A stretch of DNA of 64,000 nucleotides from Eucommia ulmoides (GCA_016647705.1 CM028330.1:47768397-47832396), one strand, 5' to 3'. Numbered from the stretch's first letter, positions 11,346-24,291 are shown. The notes: generated by a model from the letters alone, not told the origin. A program made the numbers and translations.

Positions 11346-12429
11346 GGGAGCATCCCATAACGTGTGGAAAGAAAAACATATAGGCCTGGGAAATTGTATG
11401 GCCAACTCAACGTTATCAATCAGCGTCTTCTTAATTAGGGAAGTACTTATCCTCCAAGTGGGAAGGGAAGGACGACAAGACCCTTAAAAGAATGTGGATA
11501 TATATATATACAGTTGTGATTGAACCCCACTTTGCAATCGTGCAATAAAAATGTCATGCTATATGCCCCACAGCAGGAAGGGAAAAACAAACAAAGAACA
11601 TATGACTGGTGTCGTGGGAAATCTTGCTTTAGTGGATAACACACAAGAAAAAAAAAAGGAGTCCCCAACTTTCCACAGCTCAAAGATATTGTTGAATCAC
11701 CTGGATGTGGACCTTTCAGGCTCTGGCCTCCACCTATCAACATCACCCTCTCTCTCTCTCTCTCTCTTCCCCTCTTCCTCTCTCTACACACGCAAAAGTA
11801 TATATCTATGTGTGGTAGACGTTTTTCTGTTTATATGTATCTTTCAAGTTCTTATTGTGGACCCGCTGCTTTTGCTTTCTAGCTAGCAAGCCATGTTTCG
11901 AACTTCAATGAATTAATGTAAGAAGATTTATCTAATTTTTCTTAGTTATTTTCCTCTGCTGTCTTAATCTAGGGTTTTGAAGGACACATTCTCATCCCTT
12001 GGTGCATGAGGTTAGGGGTTTAATCCAACTGTTAGCTTTATTATGTCAGTCTCACATGTGAACATAATTTCTGAACTAATCTAAGAGGTTATTAATTATT
12101 GGGAGAATGATCAGATGGTTTCATTAAAAGAGTCACTCTATCAAAATATCACTTAATTTTATAATTGAATCATTTAATCTTTAACTTCACCTTAATCATT
12201 GCCTTCTAATTCCAATTTCAAATCAAAACCAAATGAAGTGACGATAATGCTCTCTACAAATATGGAATCATATATTTGAATTTGGTTATATCTTTCCATA
12301 CCAAAAAAGTAGGAACGATTATCAAATTAAAACTAAATCAAACGATTTCTTTTTATATATCATTTGGTTGATTTGATAATAGGTTATGATGGTCATTGGC
12401 TTCGAAACAATTGTATATATTTTGTTGTA
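11346..12429. other. Unassigned stretch with TC-rich promoter-like segment
   Basis: The 11500-11900 part is less AT-rich than its surroundings and has a CT run (about 11744-11768) like many plant 5' untranslated regions. Open frames on both strands (11447-11791 minus, 11551-11886 plus) overlap each other and translate the CT run into Ser/Leu or Arg/Glu repeats. I see no supported gene. Confidence 0.4.
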
Positions 12430-12799
12430 TAATTTTTCGATATTTGTTGAATTAAACACAATGATGAATTTTGTGTTAAATTCAACAACATACATAACTT
12501 TTCAATCTATTTTTTTTATTTAATTACATTGAAGATTTTTTACAATAACAATATAATATACTTACAAAAATTTGCTGAGATATCATGTTAAATTCAACAG
12601 GTATGTGAAAAATTATGAAGATTTAAAAGTAACATTTAAATTTAATTTGATGAATTTTTTTGTAACTAATATCATTGGTTTTAAATCAATGTACATTTGT
12701 GTGTATATATTTGTTATATAGTTTAATATTTTTTGAATTCAACAACAAAAGTTTCTATTAATCTAATTTTTTAGTAATTTTTTTATTTAATTATATTCA

Positions 12800-12835
<36 letters not shown>

Positions 12836-12850
12836 ATAGAAAATTAATAG
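12430..12850. other. AT-rich stretch with TGTTGAATT-type palindromes and poly-T
   Basis: Motifs such as GTTGAATTAAACACA (about 12446), GTTAAATTCAACA (about 12474 and 12587) and a poly-T run of about 34 (12799-12832) precede the solo LTR. Similar motifs resume after the LTR at 15190-15270, so the LTR appears to have been inserted into this repeat-like stretch. Confidence 0.5.
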
Positions 12851-13990
12851 TGTTGGCCCAGTGAGCTACCCAAGAAAGGGGTGAATTGGGTAGAAAAAAA
12901 TTAATTCAAATAAAATATTTCAAAAATCAAATAATTATTTTTTACCCTAAATTAATTATTATCTATATAGTAACGGAAATTAAGTCTCAACTAGGTGCAT
13001 ACCAAACAACACAAAAATAAATAAATAAAAGAATGCAACACAATAGAAATTTATACTGGTTCACCAAATTATTTTTTGCTAATCCAGTCCCCTGATCTTC
13101 GCGGAGAGTTGCACCCACTAATCACTATGATCCCTTTAACCAAGTAGGAATCAAAACCTTACAAAATAATTCTTTTCGCAGGCTCAGAATCAACCTTTAC
13201 AATTTCTTTTCACAGACTCAGGAATAACCTTATTTTTTTCATAGGCTAAAGATTAACCTAATTCTTTTATACTTAGGCTAAGAATCAAATCTTACAAAAA
13301 TACTCCAAATATCATTTTACCCGATAAGAATTGAATCGTTACAAAATCACTTAAATTAATTCTATCAAGGAAGAATTAACACCTAATCCTTTTATACTCT
13401 AGGCAAAGATCGAAACCTCAATCTCTTTACTGGAAGAGATTGAAATCAGCTACCCTTGATTAAACATTCTCTGTAGTATCTAATCCAACACTGAAGTCAC
13501 CAATTATAAAATTGATAAGTGATTTTTTCACTCAGAGTTTCTACCATCCCAGATAAATTTGAACTCGATTAATGTCCAGATACTAGTGATATAAATACAA
13601 TGAGAATTTCAAATCAGATTTTAAACAAAAAATGGGTAGCAAACAATTTAGTACGTAATTAGATTTTCTTAAGAAATTGTTTCAAAAATAATTTTCAATT
13701 TAAAAACAGGACTTCAAAGATCAAATTCCAAGTAGAATATAATAATAGTAAACAATCAATTAATAGTAATCAACTTGGAATAATCTCACCAGGAATTCAC
13801 TGATAAATATGATAAGCAATGAAACCTAAAGTTGACAATCAACAATAATCCACTTCAAAATATCTCAAGAATGATTTTCAAGAAAATTCTCACAATCCTC
13901 TCAGTATGATAACTCTTAGAAAGGATAAGAACTGAATAGCTCATCAAAATTGAAAAATAAAAATGGGATTACTGAAACCTAAAAAATGCA

Positions 13991-14004
13991 GGTTTATTTA
14001 TAGG
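13991..14004 (-). promoter_or_regulatory. TATA box of the family B solo LTR
   Basis: The minus strand reads CCTATAAATAAACC. It lies about 360 bp downstream, in LTR sense, of the CGGTYRACCG cluster and just after a conserved TAGCCATTAGAGGG segment; other family B LTRs have TAGCTGTTGGAGGG and TAACCGTTAGAGAG there. The R region would start shortly after. This is inferred from sequence only. Confidence 0.6.
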
Positions 14005-14364
14005 GGATTAGAACAAACCCTCTAATGGCTAATTTCCACATTTCATGACAAATAATTACTCCAATAGCCCTCTTATATCATTGAGACTCATTTCTGGTAT
14101 AATTCACTAATTATATCTTTTAAAACATTCAATTTAGTCCCTCAAACTTATACTTAATCTCAATTAGATAAGATAAAAAGAATTTCATGAACCAAATTGA
14201 GAGATATTCAAAATACTTGAACCAAATCTATAGGAATATTAAAATATTAACTAAATAGCTAAAAAACTATCAAATCCCTAAGATATCTCGCATATCTTAA
14301 CTATAAAACGGCTAGTAACAACTACTTTTTGAATCAAAATCATAAAAATCTCAAATCCTGAAAT

Positions 14365-14700
14365 TAGCCATCGGTTGACCGATCAACACCCATCGGTTGA
14401 CCGCCCAATTCAGGATGTAGCCCAAGCCAAAATTCCTTCGCCATAAGTGGACCGCTCATTTTGTATCTATCGACCGAACGATTCAGAGATTTTAATAAGT
14501 CGACTTACCTGTTGACCTAACGATTTAAAGAGTTCACCTATTAACCATAAGTCAACTTACCTATCGACCGGAAGATTTAGAGAGTTTGTCTTATTTCCAT
14601 AAGTCGACCTTGCTGTCGACTGACCAATTCAGGGACTGAATCTTCTTCCCTGCTCTATTCCATCGGTTGACCGATTAATTTGTGTAGGTCGACCGATTAA
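14365..14700 (-). promoter_or_regulatory. Cluster of CGGTYRACCG / W-box motifs in LTR U3
   Basis: Within about 335 bp there are roughly ten copies or near-copies of CGGTTGACCG, GTCGACC or TTGACC, for example CATCGGTTGACCGATCAAC near 14370, CATCGGTTGACCGCCCAA near 14392 and ATCGGTTGACCGATTAA near 14662. The core TTGAC(C) equals the W-box bound by WRKY factors. The same cluster recurs at the same relative position in other LTRs of this family. Confidence 0.6.
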
Positions 14701-15178
14701 GCTGGAGCACCTCTCCTTAATTAATTTTCTACTAATTTTCTTCGACGTTTTTGCTCCTTTAACCGATTTTTTTTTTTTAGGTTAACTCCACTAAATCCTT
14801 AAATTCAATTTTAATTAATTATCTTTCTTAAATCAATTGTTTCTTCTTCAATTACACATAAGAGCAAATATGTTAGCGAATCAAGATCCTCTAAAAAACA
14901 CACATAATTGTAAAAATATTTTGTATCGTGTGTGATCCTAATCGGGATACATTAAGAGTAAAATATTTACTTGAGTTATTTTTCTTAGATTCTTCAATTT
15001 CTTCGATCTCTTAACATGCATCATCTTTGTCAATGTCTTTTGCATCCATTTAGCATTTTTCTCAATATCTTCATGATAATCTCTTCACTAGAACTAATAA
15101 ACTGAAACACTCAATAAAATTGTTAGTTCTATCATAAACATCAATATTTAATTATCCATCAAAATCATAAGATCAACA

Positions 15179-18100
15179 AATAGATTTATAAAATTTTGTT
15201 GAAGTACTTTGTTAAATTTAATATGAATTTGAAAACTATGAAAATTTAAAAGTATCATGTTAAATTTAACATAAATGTAAATCTTGATTAAAAAAATAGT
15301 AAATGTGATATAATTTTGAAGGTCTTACGCAAACCAATCTGAATATATAATTAGATCATGAAAAAAATGTGTAAAATAATAATTATTTTGATTTTAACAA
15401 TATGATTTTGAATCTCTATTTTTAAAAAAAAAATTATATATTAAATGGTTGTAGGGACAAATTTCACCGCATAATCACAAATGATTACTTGGTAATCCAC
15501 TTCAAAAAAATGTTTATTTTGTAGTTTTGACTTCTTAATAGATCTAGTAACCGCCCTTTAATTATTTATTTGTCACTCGATTTTTATTCAAAAAATAAAG
15601 ATTTTTTTTTTTTTTTTTTTCAAATTTATTTTGACAAACAGACAGATATATATAATATTTGGGTGTGCAGGTTATTATTAGATGTAAATGGATTCATAGT
15701 AGGATGGACCGATGGGGGTAGGGCCAAAATTTCGAAAACAACCCTTTCCATAAACAATATTATTTTAGTATATAACATTTTGCCCTTAAAAGAAATAATA
15801 TTTTTAATAACTCTATTGATCAATCATTAGTTATCATTTCGATCTAAATACCCTTTATATTGTGACTCCCACCAATTCAAATTCCTATGCAAATTAATTT
15901 TTAGGTTTTCTTTTGAGGGTTCGCAATAATTTTATTTTATTTATTTATTATGTTTTTTAAGAACTAGCTAAACCCAACTCATGTTAAAAATACAAAAAAA
16001 TTATCATTAATTTCAAGATTGTCCCTATTTTATATTATAATCTCGATAACAACTTAACAAGATCAGCTAAGATGGTGGTGACGAAAAACATAGACGGTGA
16101 CAGTCACGAAAAACGAAAATGGTGGTGGCAAAAAAGAAAGATGGTGGCGGGCAAAGAAGGGAAACATGCGGACTGCGACGAAAACGAGCGGACGAGGGGG
16201 TGACGGCGACGAGCGGATGAGGAGGCGACGACAATGGCTACGAGTGAAAGAGATGGCCACAGGCGGACCCTGCAACAATGAAAATAACTAGTTGTGTGTT
16301 ATATGAGTGGGAGAGAGAACGAAACAACAATAATTTGGATATTGAGGGTTTTATATTAGGGGTAATCTTGTCATTAATTTTTTAAAAACTGAGTTGTTTT
16401 TTTTATTTTTTTGAACGTCTTATTTAGTTGATTCTTTAAAAATTATTTGATTTTAAAAGTGAACTTATAGAGAAAATTCGAAAAGAAAAGAAATCACACC
16501 CAAATCCTCTACATGCTTAATAAAGTAATAAAGAAATTTGGGTAGTTGAAATCTTGTGATGCTTAGTAAAGTGATTAAGGAAATCGGGGACCGGATCGCG
16601 TGTTTAACGGTGGACAAAATAGAAGTAAGAAGAAGCATATGTCGTGTCATTGTCCTTAAAAACACTAATCAACATACGTTTATAATTAATACATGAGATG
16701 GGGCATTAAGGAATATATAGAAACTGTACAAAGTTTAAGGTTGTTAATTAGTTAAGCACCGAATAATATCATGATTAGCTCCGTCTTTAATAACCACTAA
16801 CCCGCTTTAATCAAATTAAGAGAGAGTGTGTCTCTGTAATAATCACTTTATTATTCTCTTTATTTATTTTTCATCGTTTCTTGTCGGAATCTTTCTCACT
16901 TTTAAAGACTTTTGATGACCATGTGCCAACCTAACACACCATATCATTCTATTGGCATGCCATTCATTTGTGAGGTGATATTTAGCATTTATATATATAT
17001 ATATATATATATTTTCAAATCACTATTAGTTTAATTGACAAGAAGAAGTACTCATTTTCTTTATCAATCAGAATTCGATTTTTTTAGAAAAAATTTTGAA
17101 AATTAAATCTTAAATTTAATGTTGAATGCACCAGACCAATATAAAAGAGTACGTCCTCAAAATCACCTGAAAAAGTGATTGATTGAGATGCATGTAAATT
17201 GACCCAAAAATACCTTATCATATAAAAAAAAAATTCAAAAATATATTTTTAAAAAGATAATAACATTTGAAGTAGAAACTTTTTGTTTTTCTTTTTTCAT
17301 AAAACAATCTAATAGTTTAAATTTATAATTTATCAATTTTTAGAAAGAGAAAAATACATTTTTAGTTTTTAAATTTTTTAAAATACCCATATACAAATGA
17401 AAAATCTTGGATCCGTCTGATTATTTATATGTGCCACGTCATACCATTTCTAAATGGAATCAATTTTTTGGTATTAATTTTTCTTTGATTTGACATGGAG
17501 TTGATACAAAAAGATAAGCTGTTATCAGGCGGATCTTGTAATTGTCACTGGGGTTTTGCTTCAATGCTAGTTGGCATAACATTTTGAAAATCAAAAGATT
17601 CTATTCAATTTTAGCTATTGATATCCAATTCCGTGTCATGTCGTATAATCTTAATCTTTCATGTCTCATCTAAAAGTTTAAAAAAAATCAAAGTTCAGAT
17701 TTTGAAGTAATAATTTTCTAATTACAGAAAGCAGATCACTAGAACATTTACAATTTTTGACTTAAAAATTACAAGTTTTGGTAAAAAAAAATAAAATAAA
17801 TTTAAGTTACTTTTATAAGAACTATTTGAAAAATTGCAAGTTAAATAAACAAATTTGCATGTTCAAATGAAGGTAGTTACAAGAAAAAAGTTCTTGGTGG
17901 CACCGTTATTTCAACAAGTGGCATCAATATTATCTTTTGAACTTGGCTTATCTTCCTGTTCTGTTGGTGGCAGCATTGTTTTATCTGGTGGGACTGGTAT
18001 GATCCGTTGAATTTGGTTTCCATTCCTCATTTGTTTCAAGCAGTAATAAGAGTCTTTTCGATCCCAAAAAATCATTTTAATCTATTAAGAGAACCCTCTA

Positions 18101-18212
18101 GAGATAGAAAGAAAAGAGTGAGGAGAAATTATTGCAAAATTTGAGCATAAAACTAGCAAGTGAGAATTAATTATGGATATTCAATGCAATTGTGGAAGAA
18201 GCTGTCATGATA
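15179..18212. other. Unassigned intergenic stretch
   Basis: It is mostly AT-rich with a poly-T (about 15602-15620) and an AT microsatellite (about 16988-17012). The segment 16070-16280 is a more GC-rich GGTGGTGACGA-type low-complexity patch; open frames there on both strands (16063-16278 minus, 16097-16291 plus) are Arg/Gly- or Ser/Pro-rich without a domain. I see no supported gene. Confidence 0.5.
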
Positions 18213-18765
18213 ACTATTGGTCTAAGTATACCCAAGAAAGGGGCTGAATTGGATATTGCAAATAACTTAACTGATTTTGGTCTCTTTTTCTTTGGTTCTT
18301 TAGTCAACACTTAACACGTATTCAATATAATCCAAGTGTTAAAGTAGTGCAACGTTATATAGAGACAAGTATAAGTAGGCCCATACACAAGAGATAGAGA
18401 AAGAAATAATAGAGACACAACAATTTATAGTAGTTCGGTAATGCTCCTCCTTACTTGTGTCTACTCTCTCGAGCTCCTAAAATTCAAATCTTTTTCTCCG
18501 GTGAAGACCAAACCGTTACATTCTCACAAAACAAATTCGTTTATATTCTACTACAATCTTTCACTAGACAAGGTCATTTATGCCTAACTATACTCTCTCA
18601 CAAGGAAAACTTGTTTATGCCTTACTACAACTCTCACAAGACAAGCTCATTTATGTCTTTCAACACACCTCACTAGACAAGCTCGTTTATGCTTGGTTAC
18701 AATCTCTCGCTTATACCAACACCGTGATCTAAGTTACAATTCACATCCTCACAGTATAAAATTAA
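18213..18765 (-). repeat. Partial family-B-like LTR, 3' part, minus strand
   Basis: On the minus strand this fragment ends with a segment equivalent to TTCTTGGGTATACTTAGACCAAT, the counterpart of the LTR ends of family B (TTGGGTAGCTC...GGGCCAACA). It contains a minisatellite at about 18510-18715. The 5' part of the LTR is missing and sequence in the opposite orientation follows. The 73-codon plus-strand frame at 18455-18676 is a product of the minisatellite. Confidence 0.55.
18510..18715. repeat. Minisatellite, about five units of 40-50 bp
   Basis: Units share ACTAGACAAGcTCrTTTATGC followed by CTTACTACAA-like text, starting near 18519, 18561, 18602, 18635 and 18672. The units are diverged from each other. 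Confidence 0.7.
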
Positions 18766-20300
18766 TAACCTTAAAGACATTTGATGGTTTTTGTGACATA
18801 ATTAACTTGAATGTTTGTTAGACTAATGGTTTTATTGAAGATGTGATTACAGAGATTAGTCAAGATGATAAAGTGATTACTCGACAAAAATAAGAAATCA
18901 ACGTGAATGCTTATAAGATGATATCAATGGAAGAAGATGAAGAATGATTTATGAAAGATTCTTTGTATTCCTAGTTAAAACAATGTTAACTCTTTTAAAT
19001 TCTTGATATAGCTGACTAGGATCACCACTTCACATAAATTGATCTTATATGTTGTTATATGTTTAATTATGTGTTTAGAAGTGGGTTACACTGATTTAAT
19101 AGCGTTTTAAGTAAAATATATTTAGAATAGGCCAATTGATTTGAAATTTCGGTTAACTGATTGTAACTTATTTCTAAAAAGTTGGTTAGAAGCTAAAAAA
19201 AAAAATGCTCAAATGATCAATTGGCAAGAGGATCAGTTAATTGACAGATTTAGGTTCCTAGAGATTGGGAAAACAATCAACTGATAGGTTGAATGATAAA
19301 TACAAGTTCCCTAAAAATTGGGATTACGGCAAAACTGAAACATCTTAAATTCATGAGATGCTTTTTGAATGTTGGATTTAATTAGGTTGACTGATTAATG
19401 GATTGGTCGACCGATTGGCTAAGATTTTTTAAAATATTCTAAACGTTATTCCATGATATTTTTGCTTTGATATTGGTATTTTAATATTTTTAAATGTTTT
19501 AAAATATTTTTAAATGATGGAAAATATTTTTTTATATGGTTTTATTGAAAACACATTTTGGTTCTCTATTTTTTGAATTGTAATCTTTTCGGTAAAAGAT
19601 CTTTCCATATTTTGGGGTCAATGTATGAATATTTTTTAAGATGAATTTGGGATCTATAAAGGCCGGATAAACAGTCAGTAGCATTATTGGTTTGATCAAA
19701 ACTTAAGGGGCTTAGGGAGAGGCTTTAGGCAAAATATTTGAAAACTAGCCGTTGGAGTGTATCTTGGAAAATTCTTATTTAATACCTGCGTTTTTTAGAC
19801 GTTAAGTATCTAGAATATCATAAATTTTAGAAAGAAAATAAATTATTTTCTGAAATATTATTAGAGGCAAAATACTTGTGAAAATCTAGATCGAGAGAGT
19901 GCTACATTAATCGAGAAAAATTAAGTTGAAGGCATAACATTCTAATTATCCTGTGAAACTGAGGAACATTGATTTTATTATTATCTTTGTGCTGAAATTT
20001 TGTGCCACATTGTTATCTGATTATCTATTTTTTTGAGCCTATGAAATTAATTTGATATTTCTGTGAAAAATCATTTTTGAAAATTTTTGGTATTTTTCCT
20101 TGAAAATATATTTTTACAAAGAAAAAAACGATTTGTGATATCTAGTATTATTTGATTCTGTTCTTATTTGAAAATACTTCTATTACCTGGATCAGGGACA
20201 TCAATTGAGTTTATATTGGTTTACGTTGGTAGAAGTTCTTCTGGGAAGGAACTTGAATGTCTTTTGCATTTGTGAGTTAATAGCTCAAACCTAAGTGATT
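18766..20300 (+). repeat. Partial family-B-like LTR, 5' part, plus strand
   Basis: The start region (CTTAAAGACATTTGATGG, then TTAGACTAATGGTTTTATTG) matches the beginning of family B LTRs (CCTAAGATTTTGATGG, then AACTAATGrTTTTATyGAG). Downstream come GGTCGACCGATTGG (near 19412), CTAGCCGTTGGAG (near 19745) and GTTGGTAGAAGTTCTTCTGG (near 20225) in family order. It stops soon after, so the R/U5 end is missing. With 18213-18765 it forms a head-to-head inverted arrangement. Confidence 0.65.
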
Positions 20301-20542
20301 TTGATGAGTGATGAGTGATTTAATCTTGTTGGCATTACGAGTTCTTCCCATGTCCAATATGCCAAATCCAATGAATCCGTGATTAAGTAGAAAATCTCTT
20401 TTTTGATTTATCATGGAAAGCTCTTATGGTATTCTCAAAACATTAATTAATTTAATTCTTATAAAGCACAATATGAGAATCCAATACGTTTATCATGATA
20501 TCAAGTAATATAATCTAGAAACAAGATAAGACAATTTAAACA

Positions 20543-20547
<5 letters not shown>

Positions 20548-20611
<64 letters not shown>
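20548..20611. repeat. AT microsatellite
   Basis: About 32 uninterrupted AT dinucleotides. Confidence 0.95.
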
Positions 20612-20614
<3 letters not shown>

Positions 20615-20629
20615 CTATTATTATCTATA

Positions 20630-22167
20630 TACTTGAGAACAAATATTCACAATTAAGGTTTAATAAAACAATGGAACGAACGTACCAGTGTGATCAGAGA
20701 TATAATCAATGTAGAAATATGATGATGAAATTGATCCTAAGCTCAATTCCTTGAAGATTTCACCAATTGAAGTGTATTGATATCTAAGAAGGGCTCATTA
20801 TGGTAAATCTCACTCTTTTTGAAAATGTAGTGTCATTATAACACTATTTCACTCAATTACGAATCTAAGTATCTTAGAATGTACAAAAATGTGATATAGT
20901 AATATAGTAGAGGAATTTCACAAATTTTCTCGTGTTTCTTGTCTCTGAAAAGAGGAGTACAATACCCTATTTTATAGGACACTACTTTGAGCAATTTGAA
21001 ATGAATCCACTGTAAATTAATGATATGAATGTTAGGGACCATCAATCAGATGATATATATTGTTTACAACATTTCAATTGATCATATTTTGAGAAATTTA
21101 CCATTGGGAGACAAGTAACAAGGAAAAATGTTACATTTATGATAACTTTTGAATTAGCAAATTTGCCCCCCAATCTTGTCTCTAAATTATAAATAATTGA
21201 TTCAAATCAAAGATAAAATGTTTAATTAAAGTTCTAAACTTATTTGAATCAATATGATGTGTAATTCAATCACAAATTCATGTTTTTGTTCAGTATATCG
21301 ACCAATCCCGTGAATTGGTCGATTGATTGTAAGGATCAGTTAACTGATGTTCTTGACCTAGTGGTTTGGACAACCTATTGGTGTAATTGGTTGATTGCCT
21401 ATGGTGTTTGGTTGACCGATGGTTCAAAACATATTTTGTTAGAAGCTAATTTCGTAATCGGTTGACCAACTAAAGCTTATTCTTATTCATTTAGCCTACA
21501 GGTCAGATCTGTTGACTGGTTTAAGATTTTGGTTGACTGGATAAGGCTATTTCTTTTTTATTCTAGACTACTTGTTTGATCAGTTGACTGGCTAAAAGGT
21601 TTGGTCAATCGGTTTGAGTTGTTTTTCATTTTAAGCCTATTTTCCATATTTTTTCAATCCATTTTTGAATTTATATGATCTAGACTCAATTATACACACT
21701 TCAAACTCAAGTAAACAAATATTTATCATATAATTAAAATACCACATAATAATGCAAGTGATATATATTTTGTCCTAATAGAGTCAATATGTATTGGAAG
21801 AGTACGTAATGAGTTTTACCTTATCTTTGATATATAATTTGTTTGTTTTAAACTCTCCCAAGTCTTTTATGCCTTCAATAACTTGTAGATTTGGCCTTGA
21901 TCATAGGATATTTTTGAGTCTTCAATTTGTCCAATGTTCAAGATTGATTATTCCTTCTCCTTTAAATCATCATTCTTCAATTCATCTTCTTTATCATGAT
22001 TCATCACTCTTTGTTGTTCTTTATCATTCCTTGATTATTCTTTGTGGTGTCTCTGGTATGACTTTTACTATCTTAACACACTCAACAACCATAATAAATA
22101 CAAAATTTAAAATATTATTGTTATCATAAAAATCCACCTTCAGGGATTCATACCTTTGGGGTCAACA
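20630..22167 (-). repeat. Possible minus-strand copia LTR fragment
   Basis: On the minus strand, from 22167, it reads TGTTGACCCCAAAGGTATG then CCTGAAGGTGGATTTTTATG, which resembles the start of many plant copia (SIRE-like) LTRs. The middle (21290-21640) contains a further cluster of GGTTGACyG/GTCGATTG motifs. The other end is not found; TGTTGGCATTACG at 20327 is a candidate but no target duplication matches. Open frames at 21280-21465 and 21794-22129 carry no domain. Confidence 0.45.
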
Positions 22168-24291
22168 ATAACTTCATAGATAGAATTGAATCGTGGTCGA
22201 AGGTTTTTCAGCTATGTGAACTATAATGGATGATCATCTCGCCATATTTTATTTAATTATTTTTTTCTTCTATCACCAAACTTAAAAATAAAATATTGTT
22301 TTTTTTACTTTAAAATAACATTTCAGATTGTAACAGAGGAGATGAGCTTCCTGTGGGTTCTTTCTCTGGTACTATGATCCTTTGGATTCCAGAGGTCAAT
22401 AAGAAATTATTAAATTGCTAAGTAACAAAACAAATATTGAAGAGATGATACGAATGCGAAGAAGAAAAGGGAATTTCCTTTGGCTGCTTCTTTTTGTGTC
22501 TTGGGTCATTACTTAGATAGTTTACAAGGAGAATAAATCACAACGTGTATGATGAAATGTCCATAAGAAAGAAAGAGAAATTATCAATTTGTGGTTTTGG
22601 TTTTTATTAAATTTTGGATAGGTTTTGTTTGTAATCAATTGTTAGAAAATGACTGAATTTTGTTGTCAAGTCTCATGTGGACTAACTATTTGTATAAATG
22701 CCTCAATGAAATTGTATTTTGTATTATGTGTACTTGTATATTGGTGGCACTGACAAATGGTAGGTGGTATATGCTAAATGAAAGTTATTTTTGATAATTT
22801 GAGTTTGTAACGCAATGTGTGTATATGTTCAAGTCCTGGAAGCACAAATGTGTTTGGTGACAATATTGATTTGGGCACATAAACATTTTGGAGGCTTAGG
22901 TACCTCAAAACCCATGGACATGGTTAATGAATTAGGTCAAAAGCACACACCATCGATGGCACCTATATATACGTCAATGGTACTATTATTTGGTCCGGGG
23001 TCATCATTATGCCCATTGACGATCGTAGATGCATGTATACATTAAGGGAACATTTATATTAATTTGTATTACGATTTACTTTTTTCAGATTAGTTGTTAG
23101 ATTAAGTTTTAGTGTTTCAGATTCAGGTTCTATGGTAAAGGGTGTATGGTTGAGAATTAAGTGCATAGGGTTTATGATTTTGGGTTCAGGAATTAGAGTT
23201 TGGGGAATAAGGTTGAGGTTTCGGGGTGTTGGGTTTTATGATTATGGTTTATGTTTTGTTGTTGTTTAGGTTTTAGGGTATTAGTTTTTAGTGTGTATTG
23301 TTTTGGTTTTAAGGTTTAGGGTTTTAGGTTTAGAGTTTACGAGATGTTTGAAAGATTTGGGGCTATTCTATAAAAAAATATTAAATGATGTCATGTTATA
23401 ATTTGACGATTCAATTATGTAACCCCATAATTGACATTGAATAGAATTTGAATATCACCGTAAATTAACACATTTTTATAAAGCATATTTTTATGAACAT
23501 TAGGGGCTAAATGGTAAAGAGAAAGTTTAATTTGTTCAATCGGGATTAAATTCGATGGGTATGTGAATAAGAATTATGTGGAACCCTAAATCCTAAACCC
23601 TAATTTTAAGTTCATTTTTTTTTCCCAATTGTTGAACTAGAGTAGATTATTTTTACAAATTAGAGTATGGTTGAACAATTGAGAGTTCATTTAAAAATAA
23701 TAATTTAACTTTGTTGGATATGTTACGTGTAATAATTTAACACTGTTGGATATGTCCCGTGATATTTTCACAATTAAATTATGTAACTCGTCAATTAACA
23801 TAACCAATTATAATATAGATTAGAGTATCTCTGTAAATTATGACTTGTTTAAAACATTAGCCGGTAATTTATAAAACTAAGTTGTTCAATTGGTAGTAAA
23901 TTTTGTTCGTTTCTAACATCACAAGTCAATAATGTAATTTGAAACTGAAGTGTTCAATTAGAAACTATGTGAAAATAAGTAGGGGCTTGATTTGAAAGAT
24001 CAAGCTCTTCAATTTTAATATTCAAACATATAATTTGCTTTGTTTGACAATTTTTTACGTTATTATTTAGTTTCATGGTCAATTACGACATTAAATTAGA
24101 ATATACATATTGATTGAGTAAGGGTCATTTAAAAATATTAGGCGGTTGATTTAACATAACATATGCAATTATATGGTTAACTTGTGTTAATAAAATATCA
24201 AGATAGAAAGTGCCACATGAGATAAACTTAAAGGGGGCACAATGTAATTGATATTACCCAAACTATACAAATCGGTTTAGCCGATCACTTT
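22168..24291. other. Unassigned stretch with degenerate telomere-like motifs
   Basis: From about 23090 to 23345 the plus strand is enriched in GGTTTAGGGTTTTAGG-like text, and at 23580-23608 the opposite strand form CCCTAAATCCTAAACCCTAA appears. The 76-codon frame 22815-23045 has no domain. Two short diverged repeats (ACTTTGTTGGATATGTTACG near 23708, ACACTGTTGGATATGTCCCG near 23739) follow. No gene is supported. Confidence 0.5.

Larger units (their letters stand above)
12851..15178 (-). mobile_element. Solo LTR of long-LTR copia family B
   Basis: On the minus strand the LTR starts TGTTGATCTTATGATTTTG (from 15178) and ends GGGCCAACA (to 12851), with canonical TG...CA ends. A perfect 5-bp target duplication AATAG lies at 12846-12850 and 15179-15183. 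The length is 2328 bp. The 3' end shares CTACCCA, then TTGGGTAGCTC and GGGCCAACA, with LTRs ending at 27230 and 42742. No internal region is present, so it is the product of LTR-LTR recombination. It carries the CGGTYRACCG motif cluster and a TATA box listed separately. Confidence 0.93.

Noticed and set aside
11447..11886. Overlapping 111-114 codon frames on both strands
   Set aside because: Dominated by a CT/GA run; neither shows a known motif and they exclude each other.
14365..14700. Regularly recurring short repeats that could suggest a CRISPR-like array
   Set aside because: Spacing and units vary, the sequence lies in a plant LTR, and the repeats fit a promoter element cluster.
16063..16291. 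Overlapping frames on both strands in a GC-richer patch
   Set aside because: Low-complexity GGTGGTGACGA-type sequence; no recognisable domain on either strand.
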